Shown here piece by piece: positions 12,531 to 21,700 of a stretch of DNA of 64,000 bases. Position numbers and translations under genes: made by a program. Numbering within the stretch: position 1 is the first letter of the stretch; every line of letters starts with the position of its first letter. The notes beneath the pieces are model-generated. The model had not been told where the DNA came from. It searched no databases and saw nothing but the letters and a program-made list of their open reading frames with translations. Source of the stretch: Leptasterias polaris (taxonomy: Eukaryota; Echinodermata; Asteroidea; Forcipulatida; Asteriidae); NCBI GenBank assembly GCA_037783415.1, contig JAZGTN010000017.1, forward strand, positions 254,501 through 318,500, given 5' to 3'.

Positions 12531-12702
12531 AAAATGGGGCGAGTTACATGTTATCAATAATTATTTGTTGCTGTTTTTAATTATAATATCTATGTGCAGC
12601 CAGTGTTTTGCATATTCATTGAACCTCATTGGTATATTTTCTCGACTATTTTTGCATTCATCTATTTTTCAGCTTGTTTTGAATCAAAGTCACAAACGAA
12701 AC
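12531..12702 (+). promoter_or_regulatory. Upstream region of FREP-1
   Basis: AT-rich sequence between the MITE and the FREP-1 start. It has a TATAATAT element near 12582 and a CTATTTTTCAG near 12662 that could be a splice acceptor for an upstream non-coding exon. Neither a TSS nor an enhancer can be assigned from sequence. Confidence 0.25.
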
Positions 12703-12754
12703 ATGAGAACCAACCTGGTTTGGAATGCCATTGCTGCAATTTGTCTTGTGGCGG
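12703..12754 (+). CDS. FREP-1 exon 1 (signal peptide)
   Basis: Encodes 17 residues plus one base. The donor is GG|GTACGT, phase 1. This ATG was chosen because it gives a compact signal peptide and joins in frame to exon 2, exactly as exon 1 of FREP-2 does. An open frame upstream adds no plausible secretory start. Confidence 0.8.
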
Positions 12755-15700
12755 GTACGTATGGTTGCAGTTTTATATATCTTTTGACATTTTGTTTGTC
12801 ATTATTTTTTTTGGTAGGCTAATGGCACTTTCTATAATGATGTTTGAAACATATTTCCGGCTAATTTGATTTCTATGTTATCCGAAATTAGTGGTTTTCG
12901 AATGTTTAATATGCAGCTTGTTATGGTTTTATTTTTATTTGGGGGTATATTATCAGATGTCCGAATATAAGTTTTTGTATTTTGTATTTAAAGGTGTTAT
13001 ACGGATTTGGCAGAGTTGAGAAACTAGTCACACACAGTGTTAATGTTTTGTGTGATCAACCAATGTTACAACAAAGCTGTGAAAAATTCAGCTTAATCTG
13101 TTGAGTGAGTCAGGAGAAAATAGTGAAAAACCGTGCACAATTTTCAGCATAAACATTATTCTTAATTTTGATTGTAAAAGCCGTTGCATTTTTAAGGTTT
13201 CGACACAGGTATGAATTCAATTCAGAGGCAAATATTTTCACATACAAAAAAAAGAGTCGAATTTTATAATCAGTAAGCTGTCAGACTAGAATTTAACAAT
13301 GGCGATTTTAATCTTTATCAATCCCACTTTTATTCTCACCGTGTCAGGAAGGAATATTTGATCAATGTCCGATTAAAAATGAATACACAATATGCTATGA
13401 AGTACGGAGCCCCTAAAGGGACAGGTAAAGAAAATGTGAAAAGGTAAACAAATATCAAAATTATTTCGTTCCCTCGAAATACTATTTCGTTCTCTCGAAA
13501 TACTATTTCGTTACCACGAAATATTATTTCGTTCCCTCGAAATGTTATTTCGTCCCCTCGAAATCATTTCGTTACCACGAAATAATATTTCGAGGGAACG
13601 AAATGAATTCGAGGGAAGGAAATAACATTTCGAGGGAACGAAATAATTTTGATTTGTTTTTACCTTTTCACATTTTTTTAACTTTCCCTTCAGGGGTTCC
13701 GTAGCTCCGTAATAAAGGGAATGAGAACGGTTCTTTAAACCCCCTTCTTGAGAGAGAGCAAACAAAGACTCCCCGAGAAATGAAAAACAAGTGGTGCCAA
13801 AACGATACATTTACGCAACGCAAACGCAAACACCGTAACAATTTTGATAAAAAGAAGCCACACAATAAGATACCTGTATATTTTTTACAAACTGTCATTG
13901 AGGCAACTTCTGTCATTGGTTACAGGGGCTTCTGTGTCAGCCCGTGTCTGTGTTCTTTCCACGGAACCAGATGAAACTGTTGGCGGTAGGGTCAGGTTCG
14001 TTCTACCACCGGGGGATCCTTGTTCCTGCACTCAAGTCGTGCTGGGCGGACACAACGCGTACGCACCGCCCATGCAGGACCAACCCGTCTACATCGACAC
14101 TCTACTAATGGACGCTGAAGGACTCCGTAGATCACAAGGATGCCCAAATGAAAGCATGCAAAGTGAAGACCAAATGGAAACTTCAACTTCTCCAGGTAAG
14201 AATGTAATCCGGGATAAGAGAGAAGCTATGGAGCGCTGGAAGTGCCATCTGACATATTGAGATCGTAAGATAATTTACTTCAAGACGGGATGTCGTCATG
14301 TTATGTTTAGATGTCATCATTCTGCTGTTAATTGTCTCAGGATCTCAACAAAGCTTGATGGAACCTCTGGAACTCATTACTGGGCACCAAATGATCAGCA
14401 TATTTATATTAATATTTTTTGTTCGTCCTTATAAAGATAATACCTCAGAGAAACATGCTACTAGAGAAGCTATGTAAGTGGTGTTTGAAGCTTTGCATGG
14501 TGTTGAAAGTAAGAAGTAACTATAACTATAAATGTAAATAGTAGTGAACTTGCGGGTACAACCATGTGTATAATCTCTTTTGGGAGGAGTGTTGGCTCTG
14601 AAAAGAGCCGGTTTGGTCTCGACGTTTCGAACAGTATACTCTGCTCGTCTTCAGGAGAATGCTGGACAGCTATGGTTGATTACACAAACACCCAAGATGC
14701 TCTTGATCAAGACAAGAACAGCAGTGGCGATGAAAGCACGCAAAGTGGTTGCCCGAAGCTAACGTCAACACCACTTGGTACGAATGTAATCCAGGATAAG
14801 GGAGAAACGAAGGTCAAACAGATAACATTTATGGCTAATTTTGCCTCCCTCTGATTGATGAAAACTTTAAAGATCATTCGATTATAAGGATAATGTAAGT
14901 TGTTGTTAATGAGTAAGATTTCACTTCTATGAAAAAAACTATCTTTAGATCTTGTGCATCACAACGTCACAGATCGCAAACGTGTTTTTCAAACTGTCAT
15001 TTTGGTGATCATGTCTACATAAGAAAAATACTCGATGACGATGATTATCATAAATATTTATAAAAGAGAAACTCCCCGTCACAGACAGGAAACAGTTATT
15101 TCATACTGACTCAACAACAAGATACATACATTGTTGAAAAGCAAATAATTAATCAATACATGTGTATCAAACTATATGATTTAACTGAAATTTATGTACA
15201 TGAGTCAATATGTAGGAAGAAAGTGAAGCAAACAATGTTACTTTTGTTCTTTTCCCTATCTGACAGACAAAACAGACACACACGTATACACAAGCTGACA
15301 GCTAAGACCAAACAAACATAACCGATTTAAAAAAAAATAAAATAAAAAATAAAAAAAACATTAGATTATGATGGCATTACAGATATGTATCTAACAAGTA
15401 ATGTTTCAGTTTTTTGAAAATGTACTTATTGTAGCAGGTTGCTTAAAATTTATGGGAAGACTATTCCAATATTCTGTTCCTCGTTGCACAACACTATTTT
15501 TGTGAATGGAAGTTCTATTATAGTTGACATACAAATCCCCTTTAATGCTTTACGAGTGCCATAGGAATGTATCGATGAAGCTAAAGTAAACATTTCATTA
15601 AAGCTGTTGGGTAATAGGCCGTAATTGTACTTGGACATGAATATACCCAAGTTCAGACGATACAGGTCATTAAATTTGAGCACTTTAAGTTTGGCAAATA

Positions 15701-18700
15701 TAGGAGCTGAATGAGATAGATAGTTGGCTTTTGTGATAATTCGAACGGCTTTCTTTTGCAATAGTAAAAGTTTGTTACATAGTGCCTTTCCGTGACCCCA
15801 GGATAATATTGCGTAATTTAAATAAGAGAGGATGAATGCATTGTATAATGTTAACATAATTTTTTGCGATAGAAAGAATTTCAATCTATTCATAATACCA
15901 ACATTTTTTGAGATTTTGGTGGTTAAAACATCTATGTGTTTTTTCCAAGACAAGTTCTCATCAATATAAATACCTAAAAATTTACAACTCTGTTTGGTTG
16001 AGAGCACTGTTATTTAACCAGAGGGGTACATGGCGCACATATTTCTTTTGCCTGGCACAACCAATTATATAGTTTGTTTTAAGAGCATTAATTGACAGTT
16101 TATTTGCTAGAAGCTAGTTACTTATTTTAACAAGCTCGACGTTAAGGTTTTGTATAGCTATGTCAACATTGTGGTGATTATATAAAAGGCTTGTATCATC
16201 TGCAAACATACAGAAAGAGATCAAACTAGACGAATTACAAATATCATTTAAATATATAATGAACAATAGAGGACCTAACACAGAACCTTGAGGAACTCCA
16301 CAAGAAATATATTTATCGGATGATTGTCTAGAATTATACGAAACAAATTGTTTTCTATGTGTTAAGTAGCTCTTAAACCATTCCAGGGCCAACCCACGAA
16401 CACCAATATTCTCTAGCTTAGTAATAAGAATGTCATGGTTAACAGTGTCCAAAGCCTTGGACAGGTCAAGGAAAACACCAATTGAAAATTGTTTATTATC
16501 AATAGCGTTAATAATTTTCTCTAACATACTTGTAATAGCTAATTCTGTGGAGCGTTGTGCTCTGAAACCATATTGGGATTCTGATAGAAGGCCATGCTTG
16601 TTAATAAAACAAATTAGTCGCTTGTATACCAATTTCTCAAATATTTTAGAAAACACAGAAAGTAGTGATATAGGTCTATAGTTACCGATGTCATGTTTAC
16701 AACCTTTTTTTATATACAGGAACTACTTTAGCTATTTTTAAACTGTCAGGAAAGACTCCAGTGCTGAATGAGTTGTTAAAGAGCAGCATCAATGGCTTGG
16801 CTAATGCATTCTTTGCTTCCTTTATGACAAATTAACCTATACCATCACTACCTGGGGCTTTACCAGAGGCTAATTCGGCAATTTGAGGCAATTTGACTAA
16901 TTCGAGCGGGAAAAACTTAATCATTATAAGAAACTGAAAACTATTAGAGGTCCTATGTAGCCTAATGAATGCAATGTGTAACAAGCTGAATTTAATAGTT
17001 AAAATGTCTGTCTTTTTGGTTAAAAAAGAAGATTGAAATCTAAACACGTTTATCAACCTGCAGCGCAACTACAAAACGCACATTATACTTGAGCGTATAC
17101 ACCAATTTGTTTTTCGTCGGATTGGTGTATACGTTGAAGACAGTGTCTTTTATAGGCCCCTTGCATAATGCAAAACGCTACACGTTTCACGCACAAAGAA
17201 CAGCTATCGTCCAATGATCAGCCTCATTTAGCCTCAGTGAGGGCGTGTTTTGGCCTCAGTGAGGGCGCTTTTCTGCCTCAGTGAGGACGTATTTTTGCAT
17301 CAGTGAGAGCGTTTTTTGAGAGTGTGACGTCATATGCAAGAGGATGTATTGATTGGCTCAATCTCTCCTATTGTGTAGCACGCCAGCCACAAGCAACTCA
17401 AACACGTATGTATGATCATACAGGAAGCCTGCACTGTTCGATGACGTCATGTGCTCAAGAATGGATATTGACATAGTTTTAATTTTTTAAATATTTCCCA
17501 AGCCGGCAGGCGCAAACGCTAAGACCTTTACACACAATAGCGCCCCCTGTTGACTCCCCATGATGCCCCGCGGCATAGGCGCCACGTGAGCTTCCTCTTT
17601 TCTCGTGCGCGCAACATTTACACAAACACGAGATCGAGTAAAATAAATAAATAAATAAACACAACATGATTAGTATTAATCAGATTTATCATTTATTGTT
17701 CATCCTTAAATAGACGAGACATCACAGACACCTGTTGCTAGTGAAGCTCAAGTCGTGTATACCGACTGCCAAGATGCTTGTAATCAAGGCAATACCACCA
17801 GCGGCGTATATACCATCAAGAAGACGGATAGAACATTCAAGGTGTACTGTGATATGGAAACTTCTGGAAAGGGATATATTGTAAGTCTCTCGATTCAACC
17901 ATCTATTCTTAATTTAACACGTCTTTGTTCAGAGCCGTTTTCGTTTCACTCTAGAAACGTCGGTGTCGGGAGCACCAGTCTGATGAACCAGGCGTAAGTC
18001 AGCGCATCCTCCTTTTCGTAGCTTTCTGTGTTTATCTTAATTTGTGTTCCATTTCTTTGGTTGTTGATATCGTCTCTGCCCCGTACCGGCGTGTAATTGT
18101 CTGGATGCACTGATTATGGTGCATTGGCAAAATCCTAGTCATTTTGTAATTCTTTGTGCATTCGAAAACTTCCACCTTCTCGATCCCACTCAATATTTAA
18201 TATTTTGTAGTATCCTCCATTTTCAGGCCGAGTTATTTGTCTATGGTTGTCTACTTTCATGTTCTGATGGTTATCTGTTGTTAGTGTTTACAGCAGTTGC
18301 GCCTTTGCAAATTTAAAAACCCGTTCTAATATATAGGAACATAGGCGGGTTGTTGTAGGCGGGTTGTTGTTTTTTGTCGTCCGTTTTTGTGCTTCAATTT
18401 GTCTTCGGTTTCGTTGATTTCTGTGATCTAACTTTCATGTTTTTAACTATACATCTGTATTGTAATGTGTAGCACACATTCCGCCACATTTCATCTTTTC
18501 TGCTACTGCTGGTGACTGGATGTTGATCGATTTTGGAGTTTGTTATTTCTTCTTGATCTGCTCAACAAAGATGGCGGCTGGACTGCAAGGTATTTCCTGT
18601 GCAATATTTTTATACTGCGTGGCGGTTTCTTTATACAAAAGTGACTTTCATTTTGATTCCAGCATTGATGGTAAAACACACCATGGAACAGGCCCCGATG

Positions 18701-21700
18701 TCACTAAAAAAAATGCCAGTTTTTACACAGACCACAAGTTGCTTGAGTTCGATATTAGCACTCAGAAAAATTTTTTTAAAAGGCTCCTCGCTTTGTTTAC
18801 AATTTTAAGCTTGCTAACTTTGATGCTGTTAGGTCAATTCTTTCTGACATCGATTTCAACATTGTTTACGATGCCGATAATGTGAATGTAGCTTGGTCGC
18901 ACTTTGTAAACATATTTTCCAATGTTATAGACAGGTGTGTACCTAAATTTAAAATTAAGGACCCTGCAGCTCCTGGTTGGATAGATGCTGAAGTTCGTCA
19001 CTTACAAAACAAAAAGAAATCTGTTTGGAAGAAATTAAGCCATGACCTCTAACTTAGCACAACACTGGGCAGCTTTTCGTAAGCTTCGCAATCGGTACAA
19101 GAATCTTTTGAACTGCAAGTATAAACAGTATTTAAATAATCTTGGGTCCACTCTTGCTGATAATCCTAAGAGATTTTGGTCATTTTTTAGGCAAAAAATT
19201 AAATCTAAGTCTCTTCCTCTTCCACATATAGTTAAAAGGGACAATGGTCAGACTGCCAATGGTGCTAGGGACAAAGCCACTTTGTTCAATACGTACTTTC
19301 ATTCCGTGCTGACCCCTACTAAAAACTATGGTTCTTTACCTCACGTTACCGTTCAAAGTCATGATAAGTTGGGGTCTCTTTCTGTAAATGAGACTGAAGT
19401 TCTTGAAATTCTTCTAAATTTAGATACGACCAAAGCAGTTGGCCCTGACGGATTGTCCCCTCGGTTGCTTAAAGAGTGCGCTCAACAAATTGTTGCTCCA
19501 TTATGCCATATATTTAACTTGTCTCTGATTACCAGACAACTTCCCAGTGATTGGTTGAAAGCTAGTGTTGTCCCTATTTTAAAGAAAAATGACAAAAGTT
19601 GTGTGGAAAATTATAGACCGGTGTCTTTACTTTGTATATGTTCAAAAGTCATGGAAAGGGCCATTTTTAATGCAGTTTTTCCTGTTATCCAGGGTGAATT
19701 ACATTATTTGCAACATGGGTTTGTCAAAGGCCGCTCCACGGTTTCTCAGCTTTTGTCTGTTTATCAAGAGGTCAGTGGTGTCTTGGACAATGCTGGGCAG
19801 GTTGATGTGATTCATCTTGACTTTTCCAAAGCCTTTGACAGCGTGTCGCACAAATTGCTTTTACACAAGCTACAGGGTTTTGGATTCCATTCTCACCTAC
19901 TCGCGTGGTTTAATTCTTACTTTGTAATCGTCAACAAAGGGTGGTTATTGAAGGGTGTAGTTCTGACTGGCTTCCCGTTGTTTCGGGCGTCCCACAAGGC
20001 TCTGTTTTGGGTCCTCTTTTGTTTCTTTTGTATATAAACGACATGCCCAGCTGTGTCCAAAATTCAACTGTAGCTCTATTTGCTGATGATTCTAAATGCT
20101 TTAAATCCATTAACAACATTTCTGATTGTAGACTTCTGCAGAACGACCTTGATACTCTGTATGCATAGAGTTTAACATGGAACTTAAAATTCAACATTCA
20201 GAAGTGTCAGATCATCACAATTTCTAGACGCAAACGGTGTGTCAATTTTGATTACAATTTGAACAATGTTTCTCTTCAAAGGACTGATTCAGTTCGTGAT
20301 TTAGGAGTTGATATTTCTTCGGATTTTGTTTGGAATTCTCATATTAATCACATCACCGGTAAATGCAATAAGAAGATGGGTATGATCAAACGTACAATTG
20401 GTTATGATGCTCCCTGCAGAGTTTCCAAAACTCTTTAAAGACGGGCTACTAAATTTATTTTAAATCGTCCCCTGGAAGACTATAAGTCACGTTTAGAGCG
20501 TCTTGACATTTTACCACTGTCTTACAGAAGAGAAATATGTGATGTAATACTCTTTTTTAAATGTACTATTGGTCAAATGATATTTCTTCGGATTTTGTTT
20601 GGAATTCTCATATTAATCACATCACCGGTAAATGCAATAAGAAGATGGGTATGATCAAACGTACAATTGGTTATGATGCTCCCTGCAGAGTTTCCAAAAC
20701 TCTTTAAAGACGGGCTACTAAATTTATTTTAAATCGTCCCCAGGAAGACTATAAGTCACGTTTAGAGCGTCTTGACATTTTACCACTGTCTTACAGAAGA
20801 GAAATATGTGATGTAATACTCTTTTTAAAATGTACTATTGGTCAAATGTACATGAATATTAATAGTTATGTAAATTGTAATGTGACCCAGGGCCGTCCTG
20901 CCACCAGACTTTCCTCTGATCCCTTCATGTTATCTGTTCCTCGTTGTAAAACTGAATCGCACAAGTCTTTTTATTTCAGCGGATAGTCCCAATCTGGAAC
21001 CAACTTCCTCTGTTAGCCAGATCGGGAGCTTCGTTGGCGTCATTTAAGGTTCATCTGCTACATTTTTATAAGGACAAATTTGCTGCTAGTTTCTCAGCAG
21101 ATGATGTGTGTATCTGGGTGTCGCACTGCTGTTGCCCCTGTTGTCGTATGTGATTGTCTGTTTAGCCTGAACGTTTTTTTTTATTTTTTATTTTTTTTTC
21201 TTTAGTGGGCGGGGTACTTGTTGACAATTTTTGTTCCTCCTTGCCACTCAATGGCTCGGTTTTTATACAATTTTTAATATTTGTACCTATTTTTATATTC
21301 TCAGTCTTAGTTTTATTTTTAGGATTATATCTATTCATTCCTTTTAGTGTTTTGCCATTGTGAAGTGTAATAAAATAAAAAATAAAATAAATAACCAAGA
21401 TTCAATGTTGACAATTTTCTAGGTGATTCAAAGACGCTGCAATGGATCAGTAGACTTCAGCCGAAGCTGGGCCGATTATGAAGGTGGTTTCGGAGATCTA
21501 ACTGGGGAATTCTGGTTAGGAAACGACAAGATTCACAGGATAACATTCGATAACCTGGATTGGGAGCTGTTAGTCTCTCTGACTGCATTCGATGGCTCTG
21601 TTAGTTGGGTTCGATACAATACATTCCTCCTTAAGGAGAAGAAGGATTACTATGAGATTGACGTTAGTTTTGGAAGTGGTGATGCTGGTAAGTCATAAAA

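Noticed and set aside
13460..13640. CRISPR-like array of TTTCGTTCCCTCGAAAT repeats
   Set aside because: The repeats have no regular unique spacers, lie inside a foldback MITE, and the genome is eukaryotic.
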